Made by a program: the position numbers and the translations under genes. Shown here piece by piece: positions 1 through 7,814 of a stretch of DNA of 42,350 nt (position 1 is its first letter; every line of letters starts with the position of its first letter). The DNA comes from CAZHOV01 sp964534315 (GTDB lineage: Bacteria > Bacteroidota > Bacteroidia > Chitinophagales > Saprospiraceae): assembly GCA_964534315.1 (NCBI GenBank), contig CAZHOV010000023.1:1-42350 (forward strand). Reading direction: 5' to 3'. The notes below the pieces were generated by a model that was given only the letters and a program-made list of their open reading frames with translations, was not told where the DNA came from and made no database searches.

Positions 1-185
1 AAAATGAATACTGTTTGAGCCGACGTAAGGAGGCGAGTTTATTCATTTTAGGTTGTAAACCATACCAAAACCGTTACGATTTGAATACAGCCTTGATTTC
101 CTGCCTGCAGGCAGGCAGGTTTGTTACTTTTTTATCAAGAAAAAAGTAAGCAAAAGATTGAGAGGACAAATAATCTGAGATCAGG
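1..185. repeat. Intergenic repeat-like segment with GC palindrome and AT-rich hairpin
   Basis: No gene is visible here. Positions 1-10 (AAAATGAATA) and 40-49 (TATTCATTTT) are perfect inverted repeats. Positions 100-119 hold a GC-rich run built on GCAGG with the palindrome CCTGCCTGCAGGCAGG, which looks inserted into otherwise AT-rich sequence. Positions 124-133 and 140-149 form a 10-bp perfect hairpin (TTACTTTTTT, loop ATCAAG, AAAAAAGTAA). From memory, similar intergenic sequence with the same AT hairpin is scattered through Bacteroidota genomes, so I read it as a dispersed repeat. The AT hairpin lies just past the stop of the minus-strand peptidase and could also act as its terminator. Confidence 0.45.
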
Positions 186-2360
186 TTATATGTTCTCTAA
201 AACAAACTTCGTCATTTTATTATACAAATGTAACCGCGTTGGGCCACCATAAATTCCATGATTCCGGTTTGGATAAAAATAAGTGTCAAATTGTTTATTA
301 GCAAGGACCAGTGCATTGACCATCTCGGTGGTATTCTGAAAGTGTACATTATCATCTGCCATGCCATGAACGATCAGGTAATTTCCTTTCAAACGATCAG
401 CAAAATAAACCGGTGAATTATCTTTGTAGCCATCCGGATTTTCATCATCTGTGCGCATGTATCGCTCCGTATAAATGGTATCGTACCACTTCCAATTAGT
501 TACCGGTGCTACGGCAATAGCCGATTTAAACACCTCATTTCCTTTCAAAATACACAAAGACGACATATAACCGCCATAACTCCAACCCCAAATTCCAATC
601 CTAGCAGCATCAATATAATCCTGACTGCCTAGCCACTTGGCGGCTTCTATCTGATCGACGGTTTCATATTTGCCCAATTGCTGGTAAGTCATCTTTTTGA
701 ATTCCTCCCCTCTTCCTCCGGTTCCCCGGTTGTCCAGGCTTACCACGATATATCCCTGCTGCGCCAGCATCTGATACCACCAGGCATTAAAACCGCCCCA
801 GGTATCTTCAACCGTTTGGCTTCCGGGGCCGCCATAAACATACATAAGTACCGGATATTCACGATTAGGGTTAAAATCGGCAGGCTTGAGCATCCAACCA
901 TTTAGCTCTACATTTTCACTTGTTTTGAAAGAGAAAAATTCGAACGGCTGCCAGCCATATTCCTCCTGAAGGGTTTTCATCGCTGCATTATCGACGATCT
1001 CCCGTACCGGTTTTCCGGAAATATCATAAACGGTGTAGGTCGAAGGGGAATTAACAGTAGAATGATTAAGCACATAGTAATCAAACGTGCTACTAAACTG
1101 AGCACTATTCCAACCTTCTTCTTTCGACAATTGCTTGAGCTTTTTTCCTTTTAGATTGACACTATAAATCTCTCGCTGCATAGGCGATTTCATCGCTGCC
1201 TGGAAATAGACCAATTCGTCTTCTTCATCAACGCCATAGAATTCCGTCACGTCATAATCACCTTTTGTCAGTTGCTTTTCTAATTTCCCGTCCATCCTAT
1301 ACAGATAAATGTGATGGAAGCCATCTTGTTCGCTTGTCCAGATAAAATGTTCGCCATCTTCCAGAAAAGTGAGGTTATCCGTGATATCGATATAGTACTT
1401 ATTCGTTTCCTTGAGTAAGGTAGAAGTCTTCCCTGTTTGGGCATCCGCCAGGATCAATTCCAGTTCGTTTTGGTGGCGATTCATTTTGAAGATGCACAAC
1501 TTGTTGGGATCTTTGGTCCAAAAGAGCCGTGGAATATAAATATCATCTTCCTCCCCAATATCAATTTTTTTGATCTTTCCTGACTCCAGGTTATAGATAT
1601 GAACACTCACCTTAGCATTTACCTCTCCCACTTTGGGATATTTGAAAGTTTGGTACTCCGGATAAGCGTCGTCATTGTGTAGCGTCATGGTAAATTCAGG
1701 CACTTCACTCTCGTCAAAGCGGATAAAAGCAATATTTTTGCTGTCAGGCGACCATTGAAACGCTTTGGTAATAGAGAATTCCTCCTCATACACCCAGTCG
1801 GAGCCTCCATTTATAATATGATTGACTTTTCCATCTGTGGTAATTTGGGTAATCTTCTTTGAGTTTAAATCTTTGTAATAAAGATCGTTACCCTTAAGAT
1901 AAGCCACCCTATTGGCTTCGGGGTTAAAGGTGGTAAAGCGTTGTTTAGCTTCGCTATCTACCGCAGACAACTGGTTCTCAGAGCGATCATATACATAATA
2001 ATAAGCCTCTACTGACCGGCGATAGATTTGCCGGGTTTGGGTACGGATAAGCATTTTTTCTTCATCCTGACTGAAAGAATATCCATCAAACCGGCCATCA
2101 AAGCCTTCTTTACCTTCCACATCTGACGCTTTAAATATAGCTTCTACCAGATCTCCGGTGGTTAAATCATATTTTTGTACCATATTCGATTGAAGGAGCG
2201 TATAATGTTTGCCATCTTTGAGGAAATTAAAACCCGGCACAGATTTAGCGACAAATTTATAGTCGCGCCAGATATCTTCTACCGTTATCTTTTTTTGAGC
2301 GAGGACAAAAGTTGTGGTAAGAACCAAAAGACCAAGCAATAGTGTTTTTAGCTTCAGCAT
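186..2360 (-). CDS. Secreted S9 family prolyl oligopeptidase / dipeptidyl peptidase IV
   Basis: A 724-residue serine peptidase predicted to remove Xaa-Pro dipeptides from peptides outside the cytoplasm. The N-terminus is a signal peptide (MLKLKTLLLGLLVLTTTFVLAQ). Residues of about 30-470 form the DPP-IV beta-propeller, including the substrate-binding Glu-Glu motif in YEEEFS. The C-terminal alpha/beta hydrolase carries the nucleophile in GWSYGGY (Ser594), the acid in ADDNVH (Asp669 or Asp670) and the base in NRNHG (His701), so the triad is complete. Length is normal for bacterial DPP-IV. A TANNTTTG-like box (TAAATTTG, 2412-2405 on the minus strand) lies about 45 bp upstream of the ATG, but no -33 TTG is well placed. 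It is transcribed divergently from the glycosylase gene. The family call is secure; exact substrate preference is inferred. Confidence 0.95.
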   Translation of the reverse strand: MLKLKTLLLGLLVLTTTFVLAQKKITVEDIWRDYKFVAKSVPGFNFLKDGKHYTLLQSNMVQKYDLTTGDLVEAIFKASDVEGKEGFDGRFDGYSFSQDEEKMLIRTQTRQIYRRSVEAYYYVYDRSENQLSAVDSEAKQRFTTFNPEANRVAYLKGNDLYYKDLNSKKITQITTDGKVNHIINGGSDWVYEEEFSITKAFQWSPDSKNIAFIRFDESEVPEFTMTLHNDDAYPEYQTFKYPKVGEVNAKVSVHIYNLESGKIKKIDIGEEDDIYIPRLFWTKDPNKLCIFKMNRHQNELELILADAQTGKTSTLLKETNKYYIDITDNLTFLEDGEHFIWTSEQDGFHHIYLYRMDGKLEKQLTKGDYDVTEFYGVDEEDELVYFQAAMKSPMQREIYSVNLKGKKLKQLSKEEGWNSAQFSSTFDYYVLNHSTVNSPSTYTVYDISGKPVREIVDNAAMKTLQEEYGWQPFEFFSFKTSENVELNGWMLKPADFNPNREYPVLMYVYGGPGSQTVEDTWGGFNAWWYQMLAQQGYIVVSLDNRGTGGRGEEFKKMTYQQLGKYETVDQIEAAKWLGSQDYIDAARIGIWGWSYGGYMSSLCILKGNEVFKSAIAVAPVTNWKWYDTIYTERYMRTDDENPDGYKDNSPVYFADRLKGNYLIVHGMADDNVHFQNTTEMVNALVLANKQFDTYFYPNRNHGIYGGPTRLHLYNKMTKFVLENI

Positions 2361-2567
2361 TTTATTATAGAAATTTGATTATTAAATGAATTGGCTTAAA
2401 AGACCAAATTTAAAGAAATTCAACACATTCATTCTTTTATCTCTATGCTAATTTACATTTTTGCACCATTAGGCGAAAAGCGGGAAAAATACTTCGTCTA
2501 TTTTTTTTACCTTACTATTTACCTCATCAGCCAACATAAATTAACTAAACCTGATTGTTTTTAAGGG

Positions 2568-3194
2568 ATGACTATTAAACGATTGGATCGCAATTTTTAT
2601 ACACGGGAAGACGTTTTGAATTTGAGCCGCGAATTACTGGGCAAGGTACTTGTCACTAATTTCGATGGTATCCTGACTTCGGGCAAGATCGTTGAAACCG
2701 AGGCCTACAGAGCTCCTGACGACCAAGCCTGCCACGCTTATTTAAATCGAAATACAAACCGGACGAAGGTAATGTTTCAACAAGGAGGTGCTGCTTATAT
2801 CTACCTTTGTTATGGCATTCACCATTTGTTTAATATCGTTACGGCAAAGGCCGGGATGGCCCACGCCATACTTGTGCGGGGTATCGAGCCTATTGATAAT
2901 GTGGACAATATGCTCGAACGCCGGGGCTTAACAGCTATTGAACCGCGCTTAACGGCCGGGCCGGGCTCCCTAAGTAAAGCTCTGGGACTGCATAAAAACT
3001 ACTCAGGCGTCGATATGATCGCCGATGACAGTCCGATTTGGATAGAAGATCGAGGCTACCAGGTTGAAGAAGAAAGCATCCTGACAGGTCCCAGAGTAGG
3101 CGTAGCCTACGCCGGCGAATCAGCAAACTGGCCCTGGCGGTTTCAACTTAAAAACTCTAAATGGGTAAGCAAACCGAGGGTGGTGAAATATTGA
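2568..3194 (+). CDS. 3-methyladenine DNA glycosylase (AAG/MPG family)
   Basis: A 208-residue monofunctional DNA glycosylase that excises alkylated purines such as 3-methyladenine and starts base-excision repair. Family marks are LSRELLGKVL near the N-terminus, the catalytic region VETEAYRAPDDQACHA (the Glu activates water), GGAAYIYLCYGIHHLFNIV (the intercalating Tyr region) and VLVRGIEP/RLTAGPGSLSKALG. The length matches the bacterial AAG family (about 200 residues). The ATG at 2568 directly precedes the conserved start. The stop codon is followed at once by a low-complexity GGAAATTTGG array, so the 3' end lies at the edge of a repeat. It is probably a single-gene unit, divergent from the peptidase. 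Confidence 0.95.
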   Translation: MTIKRLDRNFYTREDVLNLSRELLGKVLVTNFDGILTSGKIVETEAYRAPDDQACHAYLNRNTNRTKVMFQQGGAAYIYLCYGIHHLFNIVTAKAGMAHAILVRGIEPIDNVDNMLERRGLTAIEPRLTAGPGSLSKALGLHKNYSGVDMIADDSPIWIEDRGYQVEEESILTGPRVGVAYAGESANWPWRFQLKNSKWVSKPRVVKY

Positions 3195-3364
3195 GGAAAG
3201 TGGGAAAGTAGGAAATTTGGAAAGGAGGAAATTGGGAAATTTGGAAAGGAGGAAATTGGGAGAGTAGGAAATTTGGAAAGTGGGAAATTTGGAGAGTAGG
3301 AAATTGGGAAATTTGGAAATTTGGAAATTAGGAGAATAGGAGAATAGGAGAATAGGGTATAAAA
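3195..3364. repeat. Low-complexity degenerate tandem array (GGAAATTTGG type)
   Basis: About 165 bp of imperfect 7-9 bp units such as GGAAATTTGG, GGAAAGTGGG and GGAGAATAGG, starting one base after the glycosylase stop codon. The array ends with three GGAGAATA units. The same vocabulary appears in reverse orientation at 7552-7650. There are no spacers between units, so it is not CRISPR. The only open frames inside are repeat-encoded and show no protein character. Confidence 0.85.
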
Positions 3365-3421
3365 GGGGTGCAACGGGGCAGGAGTAAAAAGAACATATCA
3401 ACCTACCATTTCAATGGTGGG
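3365..3421 (+). repeat. 57-bp block, left copy of a long inverted repeat
   Basis: Positions 3365-3421 match the reverse complement of 7386-7442 at 54 of 57 positions by eye. The block starts GGGGTGCAACGGGG and ends in a palindrome, CCTACCATT-TC-AATGGTGGG at 3402-3421 (nine pairs with one G-T wobble). It directly follows the GGAAATTTGG array, the same order as in the right-hand copy read on the other strand. The remainder of the gap (3422-3676) has no gene or clear structure that I can support. Confidence 0.85.
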
Positions 3422-3676
3422 ACAGACCACATAAGTTCAAAAGTAGGATTTAGGTCTTAGCTCGTAGGTGTTAGGAGAATACCAGAGGACAAGAGAACCA
3501 GACAACAACATAAATCAAACTTTTAAACCTAAAGCTAAAATTCGAGACTACGTCACTACGTGAAGACCTATGATTTTGATGGTGAGTAAAGACGAACGAA
3601 AAACCTTCAAAATTTTCTCAACGCCTAAACACATCAACGAATAAACAAAAAAGTTCAACAGTAAAGCAATTCAACA

Positions 3677-4960
3677 ATGAAACGTATCAGACTACTATTA
3701 TTACTCTCTCTTATTGCTTGTACTCCGCTGTTCAGCCAGGAAGAATTGCCGGAGGTATTTGACAATGAGATTTATGTTCCGTACATCAAATCCGTAAAGT
3801 TTCATATTGCGGGTTTTCCGCTGACCATTCCTATGGTCGATATCAACTCTTCTGCCCAATTACTCCTTTATTTTGATGATCTGGATGATGAACCCAAAGA
3901 TTTTTTCTATTCAATTGTCCACTGCGATTCCGACTGGACGAGGAGCGATCTTGCTGAAATGGAATACCTGGATGGATTTAATGAGGAAGAAATTTTCGAT
4001 TTTGAACTATCTTACAATACCAGGATACCGTACACGCAGTATTATCTACCAATACCAAACAGCTCCACACAATGGACCAAATCGGGTAATTATGCATTGG
4101 TTGTATATGTAGATGATGGCGATGGCTACCGTAAGATTGCCTTTATCAGAAGGTTTATGGTAGTAGAGCCCTTATTCAAAATTACGGTACAGCCTTCCAG
4201 ACCTGCTGACGTCCGAAAATACCGGACCCATCAGGAGCTTGATTTTATCGTCAATCACAAAAAAATAACTATTCGAAATCCGCGGTTGGAGATAGAAGCT
4301 TGCGTACTTCAAAATGGCCGATGGGATAATGCTATTACGGGATTACGACCGCGTTATATTCGAAGTAATAACTTATTAACATTTGACTTTCAGGATGAAG
4401 TTGTATTTCCTGCCGTCAAAGAATTCCGGAATTTTGATATTCGGACTCTTTTATTTAGATCAGAGAGGGTAGCCCAATTGAAGCGCTTCAAGGATCATTG
4501 GGAAGTTCAACTGGTGCCTGATCAATCTAGGATGAACGGCGCTTATTATTTTAATCCGGATATTAACGGTAATTTTATTACTGCCTCATTGGATTCCCTC
4601 CAGGATCTGAACTCATTAGACTATGCGGATGTATTCTTTCAACTGGATGTAGATGCGCCCCTTTTTGACAAGGATATTTATGTATTCGGAGGCTTGTCAG
4701 ATTGGCAACTAAAGGAGGAGTATCGGTTGGAATATGATGAAAGCTGTTCTTGTTACAGAGGAACAGCACCTTTTAAACAAGGTTTTTATGACTACCTCTA
4801 TGCTTTCAGGGATATCGATACCCCTGAAAAAGTAGATTATCAATCGTTGGAGGGCAATACCTTTCAAACTCGAAATGAATATACCTTTCTGGTTTACTAC
4901 CGGCCATTCGGAGCCCGTTATGACCGGCTGATGGGAGCAAATACAATAACTTTCCCGTAA
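3677..4960 (+). CDS. Type IX secretion system plug protein (DUF5103 family)
   Basis: A 427-residue periplasmic protein that resembles Plug, the protein that closes the periplasmic opening of the SprA/Sov translocon of the T9SS when no cargo is bound. It has a signal peptide (MKRIRLLLLLSLIACTPLFSQ). The N-terminal domain includes IKSVKFHIAGFPLTIPMVDI and FFYSIVHCDSDWTRSDL, which are typical of this family, as are the IPYTQYYLPIPN and NYALVVYVDD segments. The C-terminal half is a second beta-rich domain ending in YTFLVYYRPFGARYDRLMG. The family is restricted to Bacteroidota. The gene stands alone here, away from the translocon genes. It fits with the T9SS-type C-termini at 17.6, 25.9 and 27.9 kb. 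The start codon is supported by the signal peptide. Confidence 0.85.
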   Translation: MKRIRLLLLLSLIACTPLFSQEELPEVFDNEIYVPYIKSVKFHIAGFPLTIPMVDINSSAQLLLYFDDLDDEPKDFFYSIVHCDSDWTRSDLAEMEYLDGFNEEEIFDFELSYNTRIPYTQYYLPIPNSSTQWTKSGNYALVVYVDDGDGYRKIAFIRRFMVVEPLFKITVQPSRPADVRKYRTHQELDFIVNHKKITIRNPRLEIEACVLQNGRWDNAITGLRPRYIRSNNLLTFDFQDEVVFPAVKEFRNFDIRTLLFRSERVAQLKRFKDHWEVQLVPDQSRMNGAYYFNPDINGNFITASLDSLQDLNSLDYADVFFQLDVDAPLFDKDIYVFGGLSDWQLKEEYRLEYDESCSCYRGTAPFKQGFYDYLYAFRDIDTPEKVDYQSLEGNTFQTRNEYTFLVYYRPFGARYDRLMGANTITFP

Positions 4961-4978
4961 ATCTTTGCAGATATTCAT

Positions 4979-4986
4979 TATCTTTG
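4979..4986 (+). promoter_or_regulatory. -7 box TATCTTTG upstream of the exosortase gene
   Basis: TATCTTTG matches the Bacteroidota -7 consensus TANNTTTG and lies 26 bp before the ATG at 5013. No TTG is present at the expected -33 distance, so this is a partial match. It suggests that the exosortase cluster has its own promoter rather than depending on read-through from the plug gene. Confidence 0.45.
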
Positions 4987-5012
4987 CAGTCGGAATCAAG
5001 AAATAGATAGGA

Positions 5013-5630
5013 ATGGCAAAGCCAAAAAAGAAAAATTCGAAAAAGGGTAAGCAGCAAACTTCAAAAAAGGGATTAAAAGACATAAGCCTAAGCTATCTTC
5101 GTAATTGGTGGTCGGAAAAATCCCCGGTTCTAAAGTTTGCTGTCGGTTTTGGACTGGTGATGTTAATATTTTATCTTTTTTACTTTTCTTCATTTTATGA
5201 AAATATTTTACTGCCAGCCACCATCAACTTCCAGGCACAAATAGCCAATGGGATTTTGAATTTGTTTGGATACGATACTACCGTTAATGGATATAATATT
5301 TCCAGCGAAGAATTCGCGGTAAGCGTCAAAAGAGGTTGCGACGGCATTGAAACAGCGGCATTACTGATCACGGGCATCCTGATTTTTCCACTTCCTTTTC
5401 GGTTGAAAATTCCGGGCTTTATTGCAGGTCTGCTTGTCATCTTTGGCTTAAATTTAATACGGATCGTTGGGCTCTATTTATCTGGCCTTTATATTCCTTC
5501 CTTTTTTGACTTCCTGCATTTGCATGGAGGGTTTGTCATTTTTACGATTGCCAGTATTTTAGTTTATATTATTTGGGTACAATGGGCCTTTAAAAAGCAA
5601 AAAGCACTCAAGCATGCAACCACTGACTAA
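5013..5630 (+). CDS. Exosortase/archaeosortase family transpeptidase
   Basis: A 205-residue integral membrane protein of the exosortase family, enzymes that recognise a C-terminal sorting tail, cleave it and probably transfer the protein to a surface anchor. After a Lys-rich cytoplasmic start there are several membrane helices. The conserved catalytic residues are all present: Cys109 in KRGCDGIETAA, Arg150 in LNLIRIVGLY and His169/His171 in FLHLHGG. At about 205 residues it is a short single-domain form, as is common in Bacteroidota, without the C-terminal EpsI domain of proteobacterial versions. The next gene overlaps its end by 17 bp, implying translational coupling. I see no protein in the window with a recognisable exosortase-type tail, so the substrate is unknown. 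Confidence 0.85.
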   Translation: MAKPKKKNSKKGKQQTSKKGLKDISLSYLRNWWSEKSPVLKFAVGFGLVMLIFYLFYFSSFYENILLPATINFQAQIANGILNLFGYDTTVNGYNISSEEFAVSVKRGCDGIETAALLITGILIFPLPFRLKIPGFIAGLLVIFGLNLIRIVGLYLSGLYIPSFFDFLHLHGGFVIFTIASILVYIIWVQWAFKKQKALKHATTD

Positions 5631-6291
5631 GCGATTGCTACTTTTTTTACTTTTCTTCGTTCTCTCCTACCTCTTCCTATACTTTTTGGTAAATACCGAA
5701 AGTATTAATAGGCTCAATGCCAGCTTCCTGGAAACCACTGCTCTTTCAACGGTACAAACGCTCCTACCTAAAGCCAAATATGAACATCGGGTTGATTTTA
5801 CGGAGACACGAACAATCTTGGTTTTAGGCTTTGTCAATAAAGAAAAATTGCAGGAAATGATTGCTGAGGCCAAGGCAAAAGGCGCCAAAACGCTGGATTT
5901 TGATGTAGAAGAGGTGAGGTATTACGTAGACTATTTTGTCCTTCCGCTCATTTTTTTATTCTCTCTTATCATCGCCACCCCCATCTCAATCAAGCAAAAA
6001 CTGTTGGCCCTTCTTTGGGGATTCTTGTTGTTTACGGCCTATTATGTATTTAAGATTTTCTTATTTATGCTCATGCATATTTCTACCAACAACATCGGCA
6101 TTTATGATTTCGGGGAAGGGTTTGAAAGCGCATTAAAAAGCCTTACCCGCGTCATGGAGCTTAACTTTAGTATGTTGATGGCCGTATTGATCTGGCTGCT
6201 GGTAGCCCTGAGTAAAAGTAATTGGAAAGAAATTATCCTACAATTGAGATCTCCTCAAACGGAGCAAGTCAAGTCAAAAAAACAAAATTAA
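5614..6291 (+). CDS. Exosortase-associated membrane protein of unknown function
   Basis: A 225-residue membrane protein. One N-terminal transmembrane helix (LLLFLLFFVLSYLFLYFLV) is followed by an extracytoplasmic stretch of about 80 residues and then three or four helices, ending in a basic cytoplasmic tail (QTEQVKSKKQN). Its start overlaps the exosortase stop by 17 bp, so the two are almost certainly made together. Bacteroidota exosortases often have an adjacent membrane protein of this size, and I place this one in that class by context and topology only. I recognise no enzymatic motif. It may stabilise the exosortase, present the substrate or act on the cleaved tail; none of these is shown by the sequence. 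Confidence 0.7.
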   Translation: MQPLTKRLLLFLLFFVLSYLFLYFLVNTESINRLNASFLETTALSTVQTLLPKAKYEHRVDFTETRTILVLGFVNKEKLQEMIAEAKAKGAKTLDFDVEEVRYYVDYFVLPLIFLFSLIIATPISIKQKLLALLWGFLLFTAYYVFKIFLFMLMHISTNNIGIYDFGEGFESALKSLTRVMELNFSMLMAVLIWLLVALSKSNWKEIILQLRSPQTEQVKSKKQN

Positions 6292-6308
6292 AATTAAACC
6301 CATTATCC

Positions 6309-6500
6309 ATGCATTTTCCATTCGATCGCGAAGTTTTTTTAAAAGCCATGCGACACGCCCTCGGGCTTGCTATCGTTGGCTTTGCTTTTATACTTGTAGT
6401 CTGGGGAGAGATCGTACCTGCCGATTTGGTCGGAATGACACTGGCCGTTCCCTTAGTGGCCTATCTCATCCATGTAATTATGCTTTTTGAAAAAGAATAA
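6309..6500 (+). CDS. Small two-helix membrane protein
   Basis: A 63-residue hypothetical protein starting MHFPFDREVFLKAMRHAL, with two hydrophobic helices (GLAIVGFAFILVVWGEIV and LVGMTLAVPLVAYLIHVIML) and an acidic end (FEKE). The ATG at 6309 lies 17 bp after the exosortase-partner stop; a longer reading from 6222 would overlap that gene by 70 bp and adds a non-hydrophobic leader, so I prefer 6309. It probably belongs to the same transcript. Function is not recognised. It could be a third component of the exosortase locus or an unrelated small protein before rpmH. Confidence 0.55.
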   Translation: MHFPFDREVFLKAMRHALGLAIVGFAFILVVWGEIVPADLVGMTLAVPLVAYLIHVIMLFEKE

Positions 6501-6518
6501 TGAATATAGGAAGGGAAC

Positions 6519-6549
6519 TTGCCATTCTCAAAAAACAATCTTATCTTTG
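6519..6549 (+). promoter_or_regulatory. Bacteroidota-type promoter of rpmH (TTG-N20-TATCTTTG)
   Basis: A -33 TTG at 6519-6521 and a -7 TATCTTTG at 6542-6549, separated by 20 bp, match the primary sigma promoter of Bacteroidota. The start site should fall near 6553, giving a leader of roughly 30-35 nt before the rpmH ATG at 6587. Confidence 0.75.
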
Positions 6550-6586
6550 CCAACCATTTTCGAAAAGCATTAAATACTTATAAAAA

Positions 6587-6742
6587 ATGAAAAGGACGTA
6601 TCAACCTTCCAGAAGAAAACGAGTAAACAAACACGGTTTTCGCTCTCGAATGGGTTCCAAAAGCGGACGCAAATTACTTGCTCGTCGTCGCGCAAAGGGC
6701 CGTTTGAAGCTTTCGGTTTCTGATGAAAAAAGACTTAAGTAA
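6587..6742 (+). CDS. rpmH: 50S ribosomal protein L34
   Basis: A 51-residue, very basic protein reading MKRTYQPSRRKRVNKHGF, then SRMGSKSGRKLLARRRAKGR and ending LSVSDEKRLK. This is the universally conserved L34 sequence (TYQPS..KR...HGFR.RM.T..GR..L..RR.KGR). It is a component of the large ribosomal subunit near the 23S rRNA 5' domain. The standard promoter lies just upstream and rnpA follows, the arrangement found in nearly all bacteria. The C-terminal extension after KGRLKLSVSD is normal for Bacteroidota. Confidence 0.98.
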   Translation: MKRTYQPSRRKRVNKHGFRSRMGSKSGRKLLARRRAKGRLKLSVSDEKRLK

Positions 6743-6810
6743 AAGCCTCTTGCCTTAAGGGGTTTTTGCTTGGCCTCTTGCTCTTTTTGTTTTTTTGTTA
6801 CATTTGGTCA

Positions 6811-7206
6811 ATGCCTGCATCTACCTTCAAAAAATCAGAGCGGCTCAAAAGCCACAAAATAATACGCTCTATCTTTTCTGATGGCCATTCGTTTCACGTC
6901 TATCCAGTCCGGATAGCCTGGATAAAAGCAACACGCTCTACTTCTGAATTCCCTGTCCAATTTGCCTTATCCGTCTCCAAAAGAAACTTTCCAACAGCGG
7001 TTGAAAGAAATCGTATCCGCCGAAAATTAAGAGAAGCCTACCGGCTCAATAAATATTTTCTTTACGAAAAATTAGAACACCACCCACACCAATATGCCTT
7101 GATGATGATCTACACCGGCAAAGAAGAAATGTCGTACCAAAAGATCGAAAAAAGTCTTCAGCGAATACTTCGAAAATTCCTCCGTAAAATTTCAGCGGAT
7201 AACTGA
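6811..7206 (+). CDS. rnpA: Ribonuclease P protein component
   Basis: A 131-residue basic protein that binds the RNase P RNA and helps it mature the 5' ends of tRNAs. The defining RNR motif is present (VERNRIRRKLREAYR). Upstream are the F-K-K-S-E-R-L-K-S segment and FALSVSKRNFPTAVERN, both typical of the family. I chose ATG 6811 (MPASTFKKSERLKS); an upstream in-frame TTG at 6766 would add a hydrophobic leader foreign to RnpA. It follows rpmH by 68 bp and is presumably cotranscribed. The usual next gene (yidD) is absent; a repeat-filled gap follows instead. Confidence 0.95.
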   Translation: MPASTFKKSERLKSHKIIRSIFSDGHSFHVYPVRIAWIKATRSTSEFPVQFALSVSKRNFPTAVERNRIRRKLREAYRLNKYFLYEKLEHHPHQYALMMIYTGKEEMSYQKIEKSLQRILRKFLRKISADN

Positions 7207-7550
7207 TTGTTTAGCTGTTTCTCGCAAAGTCGCCAAGATTTATGGGTTGAGAAAAATATGAAATTCCTACTGGTGAGACGTCCTCGTCCCAACCAAACGT
7301 TTACACTTGGGGATCATTTGGTATGCCCACCATTGAAATGCTTGCAACCTATTGCCCGGTCCATGAAGGGCAGCTCATCTAAAGCCCCACCATTAAAATG
7401 GTGGGTTGATATGTTCTTTTTACTCCTACCCCGTTGCACCCCTGCACCCTTGAATCCTTTTGTATCCTGCTCACCTAAAACAAAAAAGGGAACCTCGACC
7501 CAACCCCCGTTATACCGCTGCACCGTTGCCCCCTTTTGTACCCTTTTTTT
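7207..7550. repeat. Repeat-rich gap after rnpA with right copy of the 57-bp inverted repeat
   Basis: Positions 7386-7442 are the reverse complement of 3365-3421 with three mismatches, including the palindrome CCCACCATT-AA-AATGGTGGG at 7386-7405 (nine perfect pairs). A half copy of that palindrome (CCCACCATTGAAATG) sits at 7326-7340. Positions 7495-7550 carry ACCGCTGCACCGTTGCC-like units matching the array at 29735-29850. Positions 7276-7292 hold GACGTCCTCGTCC, resembling a hairpin at 28177. Open frames across the gap are repeat-encoded and I do not regard them as genes. Confidence 0.75.
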
Positions 7551-7551
7551 C

Positions 7552-7650
7552 ATCACTATTCTCCCATTCCCCCATTCTCCCATTTCCCGAATTTCCCATT
7601 TTCCCATTTTCCCATTTTCCGAATTTCCGAATTTCCGAATTTCCCATCCC
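7552..7650. repeat. Low-complexity array (CCCATTTTCC / CCGAATTTCC type)
   Basis: About 100 bp of imperfect 7-9 bp units: CCCATTCT, CCCATTTTCC and three consecutive CCGAATTTs near 7618-7644. Read on the minus strand this is the same GGAAATT/GGGAAAATGG vocabulary as 3195-3364, and it stands in the same order relative to the 57-bp block. The rest of the gap to 7814 is AT-rich and shows no consensus promoter for the Hsp20 genes. Confidence 0.8.
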
Positions 7651-7814
7651 CCTACCCACCTGCCATTATTGCAGCTCATTTACATCATTGCGCCAAAACG
7701 ACAGCTTACCTGTCAAATTTCTATCATTTTGACATAAAAATCCGGTTGGTATCTGAATTGTATATAGATAATTAAACTAATTAATTATTCATTACCAAAA
7801 AATAATCTAATAAT

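Noticed and set aside
3195..3364. CRISPR-like array
   Set aside because: Units are only 7-9 bp and run directly into each other with no unique spacers, and no cas genes are present.
3365..7442. Invertible DNA switch between the 57-bp inverted repeats
   Set aside because: No recombinase gene is nearby, and the enclosed segment contains complete essential genes with no promoter that would be flipped; 57 bp with mismatches is a poor substrate for frequent homologous inversion.
7207..7737. 176-codon open frame after rnpA
   Set aside because: It is translated almost wholly from the repeat arrays, giving Pro/Phe/Ser-rich low-complexity sequence, and starts with no protein-like domain.
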